A stretch of 14,922 nucleotides of DNA, taken from the NCBI GenBank assembly GCA_965365465.1, contig CBDUBU010000073.1, positions 1 through 14,922 of the forward strand. The letters are read 5' to 3'. Position numbers and translations under genes: made by a program. Position 1 is the first letter of the stretch; every line of letters begins with the position of its first letter. Positions 7,190 through 14,729 of this stretch are shown piece by piece. The notes beneath the pieces are model-generated. The model saw nothing but the letters and a program-made list of their open reading frames with translations. It was not told the DNA's origin and did not search any database. The DNA is from CBDUBU01 sp965365465 (GTDB lineage: Bacteria; Bacteroidota; Rhodothermia; Rhodothermales; DASSAV01).

Positions 7190-7219
7190 TCATCCCAAAT
7201 TGACCGCGCCATCGTTCAT
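7190..7219 (-). CDS. Candidate tiny ORF (9 codons) after the B2 gene
   Basis: AGGAGG at 7230-7225 lies 5 bases before ATG at 7219, which is about as good a Shine-Dalgarno as occurs in this window. It opens only MNDGAVNLG and a stop. The stop overlaps (ATGA) a second start that encodes 15 residues, MKTIGKTAGLIGHDL, down to 7146. Neither resembles a known lasso precursor. A sequencing or mutational frameshift in a former small gene is one explanation, and chance is another. Confidence 0.25.
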   Translation of the reverse strand: MNDGAVNLG

Positions 7220-7240
7220 CTCAGCCTCCTGACCCCAATC

Positions 7241-7678
7241 TTATTGCGGAAACGTAGATTTAACAGGAGGTAAAGCAGTAAATATAGACAGGTTGTTCAG
7301 ATTTCCTATCACGATTTGACCTTCGCTCTCAACCCATGCGTGCGCTTCCAGACCTCCCTTAGCGTTTTTTACAACCCCTATACGAAGGGTAGCAGGATAG
7401 CTGCGCCGCCTGAACATCATTAGTAATACAAGCGCTTGCGTCAGGCACGGCTTGTTCCTGAGCATACGCCGGCTAACGGCTGACACTGCCCAGGTTATTT
7501 TCGCAGGAGTCAGACCATCATCAACAGGCTCCTCAAAATACCGGTCGGCAAAGCGAAGCACCATTCTGAACGGCGCTACCCACAGGGCAATCCGGGTTGT
7601 TGCCAACATCAGCACAGAACGCGCCAGCAGTGATCTATCTTTTGCCGTCAAGCGCCGGATTTTCTGCAAATACCTCAT
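7241..7678 (-). CDS. Lasso-peptide B2-like protein (transglutaminase-like cysteine protease fold)
   Basis: This 145-residue protein matches the B2/McjB-type Transglut_core3 family (PF13471), leader peptidases that trim RiPP precursors. Residues 60-95 hold the nucleophile region with Cys78 in KPCLTQALVLL, followed by the Arg-rich MMFRRRSYPATLRIGV. His113 lies in EAHAWVESEG. McjB enzymes use Cys-His-Asp, but no aspartate occurs after His113 here; the segment after IVIG has Asn126, Asn128 and Asn129 instead. Activity may therefore be altered or the third residue substituted. The N-terminal third is basic and helical (about 1-50). It follows the PqqD-like gene by 75 bases on the same strand. No Asn-synthetase-like cyclase gene lies in the window. 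Confidence 0.82.
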   Translation of the reverse strand: MRYLQKIRRLTAKDRSLLARSVLMLATTRIALWVAPFRMVLRFADRYFEEPVDDGLTPAKITWAVSAVSRRMLRNKPCLTQALVLLMMFRRRSYPATLRIGVVKNAKGGLEAHAWVESEGQIVIGNLNNLSIFTALPPVKSTFPQ

Positions 7679-7753
7679 AACACTTTAGCCTGCTCTATAA
7701 AGCACACCCGCCAGCAAGAAAGAACAAGAAAAACGCTTCATTTTCTTTACAGG

Positions 7754-8035
7754 CTACCCCGGACGAACAGTGATGAGATGATGATCTTCCAGACTCTGGA
7801 GCACCGCCAGCAAATCGCTCATGCACCGATCCGGTTCAACATCAAACTCCTCCAGCAGCGTTCCATGAACTTCCTTTACGGACTTCGGTTCTTGAATTAA
7901 CTGCCAGATCCGGGCGCCTACTGCGTCAAGACCATAATAGACGCCATCCTCCATATTAAGGATGACAGCCTCGCCGGCCAGGTCGGAAGAAACCTGGTTG
8001 CCTCCTGTCGTAATGACGGAGTCCTCTGTAATCAT
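7754..8035 (-). CDS. PqqD-like small protein (RiPP recognition element, lasso B1 type)
   Basis: This 93-residue protein has the PqqD/RRE winged-helix pattern (PF05402). The N-terminal strands QVSSDLAGEAVILNMEDGVYYGLD carry the usual hydrophobic-then-glycine spacing. GARIWQLIQEPKSVKEV and the helix from LLEEFDVEP to LLAVLQSLEDHHLI complete it. RREs bind the leader of a ribosomal peptide and present it to the modifying enzyme. Its pairing with a B2-like protease is the arrangement of lasso-peptide B1-B2 genes. I chose ATG 8035, with AGG 7 bases upstream; GTG at 8041 would add two residues. It is separated from the sulfate operon by that operon's terminator. The leader it would bind was not found. 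Confidence 0.85.
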   Translation of the reverse strand: MITEDSVITTGGNQVSSDLAGEAVILNMEDGVYYGLDAVGARIWQLIQEPKSVKEVHGTLLEEFDVEPDRCMSDLLAVLQSLEDHHLITVRPG

Positions 8036-8067
8036 ACACACACCTGCTCAATGTTTATGACCGGCAA

Positions 8068-8105
8068 AGCAGCATAGCACAGGACAAAACCTGCGCTATG
8101 CTGCT
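8068..8105 (-). terminator. Hairpin terminator of the ugd-uxs-permease-sat/cysC operon
   Basis: A 16-bp stem (8068-8083 with 8090-8105, one G-U pair on the minus strand) with a 6-base loop lies about 70 bases beyond the sat/cysC stop. The following U-run is short (UUUG), but stem strength and position between two same-strand units support termination. Confidence 0.7.
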
Positions 8106-8177
8106 TACACCCAGTAAAGTAACCGCAGACGGATCAATCACTGGTGATGCCGGTACGGATAATGCAATAACGCCGGT

Positions 8178-9908
8178 TCAGGAGGCTCGAAGATAACCCA
8201 ATTCTTCCAGCTTTGCGATCACTTTATCTGCGCCTTCCTCAACCGTTTCTTCAACCGTGCGGCACAGCACTTCAGGTGCTTCGGGGGCCTCATAGGGATC
8301 ATCGATGCCGGTGAACTCTTTGATAATGCCTGCCCGTGCTTTCGCATAGAGCCCTTTCACGTCGCGCTGCTCGCATACTTCAAGCGGGGTTTCCACATAT
8401 ACTTCGATGTAACCCCCTTCACGTGAGATAGCATCGCGGTTTACCTTTCGATCTTCAGCGTATGGCGCAATGGGTGCGCAAATTGCGATGCCGCCATGCT
8501 TGGTTATCTCACTCGCTACATAGCCGATCCGCTGAACGTTTGTAGAGCGCCCTTCCCTCGAAAAGCCCAGGCCTTTGCTCAAGTGCGTGCGTACTACATC
8601 ACCGTCAAGCAGGGTCACTGACCTTCCGGTTCGCTCCAGCAGTTTCGTCATCAGCGCATTGGCAATCGTGGATTTGCCTGAACCGGATAGTCCCGTGAAA
8701 AATACGGTGAAGCCTTGTTTATGCTTCGGCGGGTGGGTCTTGCGCAGTTCCTCCACGACCTCCGGATAAGAGAACCATTCAGGGATACTCTCTCCTTCCA
8801 TCAAGCGCCTGCGCAACTCGGTGCCGGAAATATCGAGCGTTTTTTCCCCCTCCTTTAACTCATCGACTGGCTTGTAAACATCCTGATCCGGCAAGTAAAC
8901 CATCATTTTGAACGGCACAAGACCTATGCCCAGTTCATCATGATGCTTGAGAACGAGTTCCTGAGCATCATAGGGGCCGTAAAATGGCTTTCCTGAACTG
9001 TCGCTTCCCGGACCGGCGTGGTCTCTGCCGACAATAAGATGCGTGCATCCATAGTTTTTCCGGATGATGGCGTGCCAGACAGCCTCCCGAGGCCCACCCA
9101 TACGCATAGCTAGCGGCAACAGACTGATGGCTGCCCGATCCTTCGGGTAATAGTTCAACAGCTTTTTGTAGCAGCGCACCCGTGTATAATAATCAATATC
9201 GCCCGGCTTAGTCATACCGACCACAGGGTGAACCAGAAGGTGGCCGCCAACCTCTTCAGCAGCACGATCGGTCAGTTCCTTGTGCGCCCGGTGCATAGGG
9301 TTGCGCGTCTGGAAGGCAACAACGCGCGTCCATCCGTTTTCTTCAAAAAATTCGCGCAGTTCGCGCGGGGTGTGACGCAGTTCGTGGAAATCATAGTGTT
9401 TGGGCAGTTGTACCCCTTCAATCTTTCCACCAACATAGTATTCACCCGCCTCGTCAAAGAGATAAGCGACAGCAGGGTGTTCTTTGCTGGTTGTTCCGAA
9501 CACTTTCTCAGCCTCATGCTCTTTGTTCGGCTGCCATACATCTTCAATCGTTATAATAGCGAGCAACAGACCTGTGTCATCCCGAAGAGCTGCCTTGTCG
9601 CCTTTCTTAATCGACTGTGCTGTCTCGGCAGAAACATCAAGGTTGATAGGCATCGGCCAGAGCACGCCGTTTGTCAGCCGCATCTCATCAACGACACCTT
9701 CGTAATCTGCTTTATTCAAAAATCCCCGTAAGGGTGAGAAACCACCGTTTAGGAGCAGTTCAAGGTCACATAACTGCCTTTCGTTAAGCGTGATAGACGG
9801 ATAGCTAACAGCATCCTGCTTGATTTGCTGCGCTTGATCTTGAGAGACGATGAGTTCGCAAAGCTCGCCACCGTGGGCGCTGATAATCTGAGGTATTGCG
9901 TCGTACAT
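8178..9908 (-). CDS. sat/cysC: Bifunctional sulfate adenylyltransferase / adenylylsulfate kinase
   Basis: This 576-residue fusion makes APS from ATP and sulfate, then phosphorylates it to PAPS. Residues 1-165 are the PUA-like N-terminal domain and about 165-390 the ATP sulfurylase catalytic domain. The latter has QTRNPMHRAH at 200-209, GRDHAGPGS at 294-302 and ISGTELRR at 360-367. Residues 397-576 are APS kinase, with P-loop GLSGSGKST at 406-414, DGDVVR at 435-440 and the lid/substrate segment around AICAPIAPYAEDR at 475-487. The kinase motifs appear complete, so it should be active rather than a degenerate regulatory domain. Architecture is like the Aquifex aeolicus fusion. It is last in an operon behind an SLC13 permease (55-base gap) and nucleotide-sugar genes. 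No PAPS reductase or sulfotransferase lies in the window. Confidence 0.97.
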   Translation of the reverse strand: MYDAIPQIISAHGGELCELIVSQDQAQQIKQDAVSYPSITLNERQLCDLELLLNGGFSPLRGFLNKADYEGVVDEMRLTNGVLWPMPINLDVSAETAQSIKKGDKAALRDDTGLLLAIITIEDVWQPNKEHEAEKVFGTTSKEHPAVAYLFDEAGEYYVGGKIEGVQLPKHYDFHELRHTPRELREFFEENGWTRVVAFQTRNPMHRAHKELTDRAAEEVGGHLLVHPVVGMTKPGDIDYYTRVRCYKKLLNYYPKDRAAISLLPLAMRMGGPREAVWHAIIRKNYGCTHLIVGRDHAGPGSDSSGKPFYGPYDAQELVLKHHDELGIGLVPFKMMVYLPDQDVYKPVDELKEGEKTLDISGTELRRRLMEGESIPEWFSYPEVVEELRKTHPPKHKQGFTVFFTGLSGSGKSTIANALMTKLLERTGRSVTLLDGDVVRTHLSKGLGFSREGRSTNVQRIGYVASEITKHGGIAICAPIAPYAEDRKVNRDAISREGGYIEVYVETPLEVCEQRDVKGLYAKARAGIIKEFTGIDDPYEAPEAPEVLCRTVEETVEEGADKVIAKLEELGYLRAS

Positions 9909-9963
9909 TTTACTCGTTGTTTGGTTTTTTGGTGGTCTAAATGTAATAAAGCCAGGGCAATGC

Positions 9964-11739
9964 TCATAGCCATATCAAGCTGACCATCGTAATGGTCACT
10001 GCCATAACCATTAAGGTTACCGGCAAGCCTGCCTTGGTGTAATCGCGAAAACGGTAGCCGCCTGCGGCCATAACCATGAGGTTCGTCTGGTATCCGATTG
10101 GGGTCATAAAGCTCGCAGATGCGGCAACGGCTATCGTAATAGCGATAGCCTCCGGACTCACGCCCAGATCGCGAGCGATTACCAGCCCAATCGGAAGCAT
10201 GAGCACTGCGGCAGCGTTGTTGGTAATTAACTCCGTAAGAAGATTTGTTGATACATACAATGCTGCAATGACAGCAATAGCGCCTAATCCCGCAGCCACC
10301 CCAGTGATCAGATGTGCAACGGCTGCTGCAACGCCCGTTGCTTCAAGCGCCTCGCCTATTCCCAGCGCAGCCGCGATAACCACAAGCACTGGAACGTCGA
10401 CAGATCCCCTTGCTTCGCGCCCCCGGAGGCATCTTGTAACGATCATTGCGAGCGCTGCGACAAAGGCCGTTACTACCAGCGGAAGAATGCCCGTCGCAAA
10501 GGAAAGAATCATCAACATGAGAATGAAAAGCGCCACAGGGGCCTTCTTCGCCAGGGGTTTATCCCGCTCCGCACGCCTGGATGCTACCAGATAAAACTCA
10601 TGCCGGTTCTGATTCCAGCGTTTATCAAACCCGTTCCACGCTTCGATCAGCAGTAAATCCCCTGCCTTGATAGGGATGCGTCCCAACGGACCATTTACAC
10701 GCGCATTCTTACGCTGTATCGCAAGCACCAGCCCCCGGTAGTTCTCTCGAAAAGCAGTCTCGCGCAGCGTCTTGCCTACTAGATCAGAAGATTCCGCTAC
10801 AACGGCCTCGAAAAGCGGCAGCGTCTCGTGTTCGTTCTGTTCGAGCGCCGGAACGGCCCGCTCCAATCCGGGCATTTGCAAAAGCCGCTCAAGAACTGAT
10901 ACGCTTCCCACAAACGTCAAGGTATCTCCTGCTTGTAAAATTTCATCGGGTCTGGCTGGAATCAAATGCTGCTGACGATGCAAATGAACCAGATAAGCAT
11001 CTTTCAGGTCACGCAAATTCGACTCCATGATGCTCCTGCCTTCAAGCGGCGAATCAGAAGCAACTTTTATCTCGAACAGGCAATCCTGCAATCCTTCTTC
11101 AAAACGCTGACCAGATTGCTTGCGATCAGGAAGCAGCCGATGACCGATGAGCGTAAAATAGATCACTACAACGATCACCGCAGGGACTCCTACCCAGCTT
11201 AAGTCAAACATCCCCAGCCCTTCGTAACCCGCTGATACCAACAAGCCGGATACAACGATATTCGTAGACGTACCGATCAGTGTTGTCATCCCTCCCAGTA
11301 TTGCGGCATAAGAAACCGGAATCAGCAGCTTGGACGAGGAAAGTCCCGTCTGCGATGCCCATTGCTGCACTCTGGGTGTGAGCATCGCTACAATGGGAGT
11401 ATTGTTTAGAAAAGCCGACAGGACGGCCGTTGATCCCATCAACATGGGAAGCGCTGTTGAAGCCTGCGCAGCCTTCGGGAAGAACACAGCATCGAGAAAA
11501 TGCAATGCTTCTGTACGTTGCACGCCGGCAGCCACCACGAAAAGAGCGCCCACGGTTAAAACAGCAGGATTTGCAAAACCCTGAAAAGCCTGTTCCGGTG
11601 GAATGATGCCGAAGAGAAGCAGCAAGCCAAGCCCACCTAGCATTACCAGGTCTGGCCGCACCACATCCCGGACGAGCGCTGCGACAATTGTGCAGATAAC
11701 GCCTACCGTGAACCATCCTTGCCAGCCAATCTCGACCAC
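9964..11739 (-). CDS. SLC13/DASS-type permease with two RCK_C domains, probable sulfate transporter
   Basis: This 591-residue inner-membrane protein has an N-terminal block of hydrophobic helices (about 8-205), a cytosolic insert (about 210-395) and a second helical block (about 400-591). The paired Na-coupling and substrate motifs of the DASS family are present: SAFLNNTPIVA at 108-118 with GTSTN at 156-160, and TELITNNAA at 502-510 with TPIGYQTN at 546-553. The insert contains two TrkA-C/RCK_C repeats, near 219-290 and 308-388. This layout matches the SAC1-like permeases often annotated as sulfate transporters. Placement directly before sat/cysC supports sulfate as the substrate, though the family also moves dicarboxylates and other anions. 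The start is GTG at 11739, with no clear Shine-Dalgarno; homology begins at once, so it is reasonable. Confidence 0.92.
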   Translation of the reverse strand: MVEIGWQGWFTVGVICTIVAALVRDVVRPDLVMLGGLGLLLLFGIIPPEQAFQGFANPAVLTVGALFVVAAGVQRTEALHFLDAVFFPKAAQASTALPMLMGSTAVLSAFLNNTPIVAMLTPRVQQWASQTGLSSSKLLIPVSYAAILGGMTTLIGTSTNIVVSGLLVSAGYEGLGMFDLSWVGVPAVIVVVIYFTLIGHRLLPDRKQSGQRFEEGLQDCLFEIKVASDSPLEGRSIMESNLRDLKDAYLVHLHRQQHLIPARPDEILQAGDTLTFVGSVSVLERLLQMPGLERAVPALEQNEHETLPLFEAVVAESSDLVGKTLRETAFRENYRGLVLAIQRKNARVNGPLGRIPIKAGDLLLIEAWNGFDKRWNQNRHEFYLVASRRAERDKPLAKKAPVALFILMLMILSFATGILPLVVTAFVAALAMIVTRCLRGREARGSVDVPVLVVIAAALGIGEALEATGVAAAVAHLITGVAAGLGAIAVIAALYVSTNLLTELITNNAAAVLMLPIGLVIARDLGVSPEAIAITIAVAASASFMTPIGYQTNLMVMAAGGYRFRDYTKAGLPVTLMVMAVTITMVSLIWL

Positions 11740-11779
11740 TTGATTTATGTTCTGATGTTATTTGAGATCTGAAACAACC

Positions 11780-12745
11780 TCAGACCTGGGCGGTGACCTT
11801 ATGGCTGACGCGGTCGCGAAAGTACGACAGAGTCCGACGAAGCCCTTCTTCTCGTTTCACCTGCGGTTGCCACTTCAGTAGCCTCTTTGCCGCCGTAATG
11901 TCGGGCTGCCGAACTTTTGGATCGTCCGCCGGAAGTGATTTAAAGATGATCTTACTCGGACTATCCATTAAATCAATGATCTCTCTGGCAAAAGCAAGAA
12001 TGGTGATCTCATCAGGGTTTCCGATGTTTACAGGTTCACTCACGTCGCTCATCAGCAATCTGTAAAGCCCTTCAACGAGATCGTCTACATACTGGAAAGA
12101 TCGTGTCTGGCTTCCATCGCCGAAAACGGTTAACGGCTCGCCCCTGAATGCCTGCCCGATAAAAGTGGGAAGCGCTCGTCCGTCATCCAGGCGCATACGC
12201 GGACCATACGTATTGAAAATCCGAACAATCCGGGTTTCTACTCCATGATACCGGTGATAGGCCATCGTGATGGCTTCCGCAAATCGTTTGGCTTCATCAT
12301 AAACACCACGAAGCCCCACAGGATTGACGTTGCCCCAGTAGTCTTCGCGCTGGGGATGCACCAGAGGATCTCCGTAGACCTCGCTTGTCGAAGCCAGCAG
12401 GAAACGCGCCTTTTTTGCTTTTGCCAGCCCCAGAGCCTTATGCGTGCCCAGAGCGCCTACCTTCAAGGTCTGAATCGGATACTTTAAATAATCAACAGGA
12501 GAGGCTGGACTGGCAAAGTGCAGTACGTAATTGAGCGGACCTTCAACGTACGTATAATTCGTGACATCATGTTCAATGAGCAGGAAACGTGGATGACCGA
12601 TTAGATGTGCGACGTTATCCGGGCTGCCGGTGATGAAATTATCCATGCAGATAACCTCATGACCTTCCGCAATGAACCGGTCACACAAATGAGAACCGAT
12701 AAACCCCCCTCCTCCGGTGATCAACGTGCGCGGTGCATCCATCAT
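11780..12745 (-). CDS. uxs: UDP-glucuronate decarboxylase (UDP-xylose synthase), extended SDR
   Basis: This 321-residue NAD-dependent extended short-chain dehydrogenase is predicted to convert UDP-glucuronate to UDP-xylose in the cytosol. The cofactor motif TGGGGFIGSH is at 10-19. ASTSEVYGDP at 118-127 supplies the active-site Ser/Thr and Glu region, and Tyr149 and Lys153 form the YxxxK pair in GVYDEAKR. NYG-type motifs of UXS appear as DYWGNVNPVG at 135-144 and RIFNTYGPRM at 175-184. Length matches soluble bacterial UXS. The gene follows ugd by 24 bases, and ugd makes its substrate, which strongly supports UXS over other epimerases. The first two codons are both ATG, and the Shine-Dalgarno is poor, so coupling to ugd is likely. 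Confidence 0.93.
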   Translation of the reverse strand: MMDAPRTLITGGGGFIGSHLCDRFIAEGHEVICMDNFITGSPDNVAHLIGHPRFLLIEHDVTNYTYVEGPLNYVLHFASPASPVDYLKYPIQTLKVGALGTHKALGLAKAKKARFLLASTSEVYGDPLVHPQREDYWGNVNPVGLRGVYDEAKRFAEAITMAYHRYHGVETRIVRIFNTYGPRMRLDDGRALPTFIGQAFRGEPLTVFGDGSQTRSFQYVDDLVEGLYRLLMSDVSEPVNIGNPDEITILAFAREIIDLMDSPSKIIFKSLPADDPKVRQPDITAAKRLLKWQPQVKREEGLRRTLSYFRDRVSHKVTAQV

Positions 12746-12769
12746 AGGATTTATTCAGAACTGTTTTCT

Positions 12770-14152
12770 TCACTTCTGACCATTTACTGTATGCTCTGCT
12801 GCCTGCAGTGCAGGCGCAGGCTCAAAGTACGGCCTTCCAATCGAATAGTACTCAAACCCAAGCTCGGCTGTTCGCTTTGGCTCGTAAAGGTTTCGTCCGT
12901 CAAAAATGATATGCCCGGCCATCCGCTTTCGCATCCTCCCGAAATCAGGACGGCGGAATTCGTTCCATTCTGTGCAGATCACAAGCGCATCGGCATCCTG
13001 AAGCGCCTCATAGGCATCTTCCGCGTAGACAATCTCATCTTTGAACACCGCACGGGTCGTGCCGATAGCCTCGGGATCAAAAGCATGAACCTGCGCCGAT
13101 TTTTCGAGAAGTTTCCTGATGATCGTATGTGCGGGCGCTTCTCGCACATCGTCGGTGTTTGGCTTGAAAGCCAAACCCCATACTGCTATACGCTTACCCT
13201 CCAGCGAGCCTCCGAAATACTCTATGATGCGCTCTGCCAGCAACAAACGCTGCCGGTCGTTTACCTCCAGAACAGAACGCAATATCCTGAAGTCATACTC
13301 CTCATTCACAGCGGTTTGAAGCAGCGCCTGCACATCTTTGGGAAAGCAACTCCCCCCGAATCCGATTCCCGGATACAGAAAATCTTTACCGATACGGTGG
13401 TCCAGACCAATTCCGAGACGCACTTTGTCTACATTTGCACCGACCTTTTCGCAAAGGTTGGCAATTTCGTTCATAAACGTGATCTTGGTCGCCAGGAATG
13501 CATTGGCCGCATATTTAGTCATCTCCGACGACCGCTCGTCCACTACCAGAATTGGATTGCCCTGCCTCACAAACGGTTCATACAACAACGTCATAACTTG
13601 AGCGGCGCGGTGGCTCGATGTGCCTATGATCACACGTTCCGGCTTCATGAAGTCGTCCACAGCCACACCTTCACGAAGAAACTCCGGGTTGGAGACCACA
13701 TCGAAGTGACGGCCTGCCATTAGCCCAGCCTTTTCAAGCACAGCAGAAACCTTGTCTGCCGTGCCTACGGGGACCGTGCTCTTGTTGACGATCACCTTAT
13801 AACCCAGCGCAGGATCAGAGCGCAACTGTTCTCCAATCTTTTCCGCAACCCCAAGCACGTACGAAAGATCGGCTGAGCCGTCTTCAGCAGGCGGCGTGGG
13901 CAATGCAAGAAAGATCACTTCGGTCTTCCGGACTGCTTCCGCCAGATCCGTCGTAAAACAGAGACGATCCTCACGCAGGTTTCTCTCAAAAAAGATCTCC
14001 AACCCCGGCTCATAAATGGGCAATTCGCCCTGCCGAAGCATTTCAATCTTTCTCTGGTCTATATCGACGCAGATGACTTCATTGCCCATCTCAGCGAAAC
14101 ATGTGCCTGAGACGAGTCCTACATATCCTGTTCCAACGATTGATATGTTCAC
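12770..14152 (-). CDS. ugd: UDP-glucose 6-dehydrogenase
   Basis: This 460-residue enzyme oxidises UDP-glucose twice with NAD to UDP-glucuronate. The N-terminal Rossmann motif ISIVGTGYVGL is at 3-13. STVPVGT is at 125-131, NPEFLREG at 155-162 and Lys213 in the MTKYAANAF helix. The catalytic Cys269 lies in GIGFGGSCFPKD at 262-273. The C-terminal UDP-binding domain has WGLAFKPNTDDVREAP. All catalytic features are present. I start it at GTG 14152, where homology begins, with AAGGA 10 bases upstream. An in-frame TTG at 14221 would add 23 unconserved residues. It heads the minus-strand operon with uxs, the permease and sat/cysC. A short ORF ends immediately before its ribosome site. Confidence 0.95.
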   Translation of the reverse strand: MNISIVGTGYVGLVSGTCFAEMGNEVICVDIDQRKIEMLRQGELPIYEPGLEIFFERNLREDRLCFTTDLAEAVRKTEVIFLALPTPPAEDGSADLSYVLGVAEKIGEQLRSDPALGYKVIVNKSTVPVGTADKVSAVLEKAGLMAGRHFDVVSNPEFLREGVAVDDFMKPERVIIGTSSHRAAQVMTLLYEPFVRQGNPILVVDERSSEMTKYAANAFLATKITFMNEIANLCEKVGANVDKVRLGIGLDHRIGKDFLYPGIGFGGSCFPKDVQALLQTAVNEEYDFRILRSVLEVNDRQRLLLAERIIEYFGGSLEGKRIAVWGLAFKPNTDDVREAPAHTIIRKLLEKSAQVHAFDPEAIGTTRAVFKDEIVYAEDAYEALQDADALVICTEWNEFRRPDFGRMRKRMAGHIIFDGRNLYEPKRTAELGFEYYSIGRPYFEPAPALQAAEHTVNGQK

Positions 14153-14165
14153 TTGCTGTTTATCC

Positions 14166-14201
14166 TTACAAGTTGCGAGAATACGTTCCCTGAAAGAGCA
14201 T
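14166..14201 (-). CDS. Possible 11-codon leader ORF upstream of ugd
   Basis: ATG at 14201 is preceded by AAGGAG (14217-14212) with 10 bases between. It encodes MLFQGTYSRNL and stops at TAA, whose last two A's begin the AAGGA Shine-Dalgarno of ugd. Such an arrangement can couple translation of the leader to the downstream gene. It is equally compatible with chance, and no attenuator-like run of one codon type is present. Confidence 0.3.
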   Translation of the reverse strand: MLFQGTYSRNL

Positions 14202-14221
14202 ACCCGGCCCTCTCCTTGCAA

Positions 14222-14729
14222 AACGATCCTAAACTAGGTCGCCGCCTGCTGTGGCAGCAAGTACCTCTGACATACCGCAGATGAACCTTTGGCGCACAAG
14301 CATTGCGCTTTATGCCTTCTATTAAAACGAAAGACCGTGGGTTCTCCAATATTGCCTGAAAATTGTTCGCAAAAGGAGAGTCACACTTCCATACATGTAT
14401 GCTGCCGTCAAAGGAGCCAGCGCGATGCGCCGGATCTACTATAATATAGCTAGCCTTTATTCATACCATATCATTGGTGAGTTGGTCCGTATTGCTTCGT
14501 GGTCCGCCCCCAATTCGATAAACGGGCGCATCTGTTTCAGTTTCTTGCTGGCAGTTCTGCGGTGGTTGCATACAGCTGATGAGGTGCTTTATTTATCAGA
14601 TACATAAAATCATTGATGAAAACGAGAATCTTGAAAATTGTCTGACCAAACGGCTCGTCTTGATGTAAACAATACATTCTTCCAGGTTAAGTCATTCGCT
14701 TCTCTGATTCCCTTTGTTTCTTTTGCATA
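14222..14729. other. Gene-poor region between ugd and the exported-protein gene
   Basis: This roughly 500-base spacer must contain the ugd promoter (minus) and the promoter of the plus-strand gene at 14730. Visible elements are a perfect 12-bp palindrome catacatgtatg at 14390-14401 and a TATAAT at 14440-14445 on the plus strand without a good -35. A small inverted repeat, atgta/tacat, lies at 14663-14677. One small ORF inside is listed separately. I recognise no RNA gene here. Confidence 0.3.
14425..14607 (+). CDS. Possible small ORF, 60 residues, no recognised family
   Basis: ATG at 14425 has AAGGAG at 14411-14416 with an ideal 8-base spacer. The product contains one mildly hydrophobic stretch (ICFSFLLAVLRWL) that could be a short membrane segment. 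Composition is unremarkable and there is no family resemblance. A TATAAT sequence falls inside the first codons, which argues that this stretch may be promoter rather than coding. Confidence 0.22.
   Translation: MRRIYYNIASLYSYHIIGELVRIASWSAPNSINGRICFSFLLAVLRWLHTADEVLYLSDT

Noticed and set aside
10076..10594. Plus-strand open frame of 172 codons, Ala/Thr/Ser rich
   Set aside because: It is the complement of the permease C-terminal membrane block; its low-complexity composition is typical of an antisense shadow.
12605..13723. Long plus-strand open frame of 372 codons
   Set aside because: It is antisense to ugd and uxs, whose motifs are complete. The translation shows no family resemblance and crosses the junction of two real genes.
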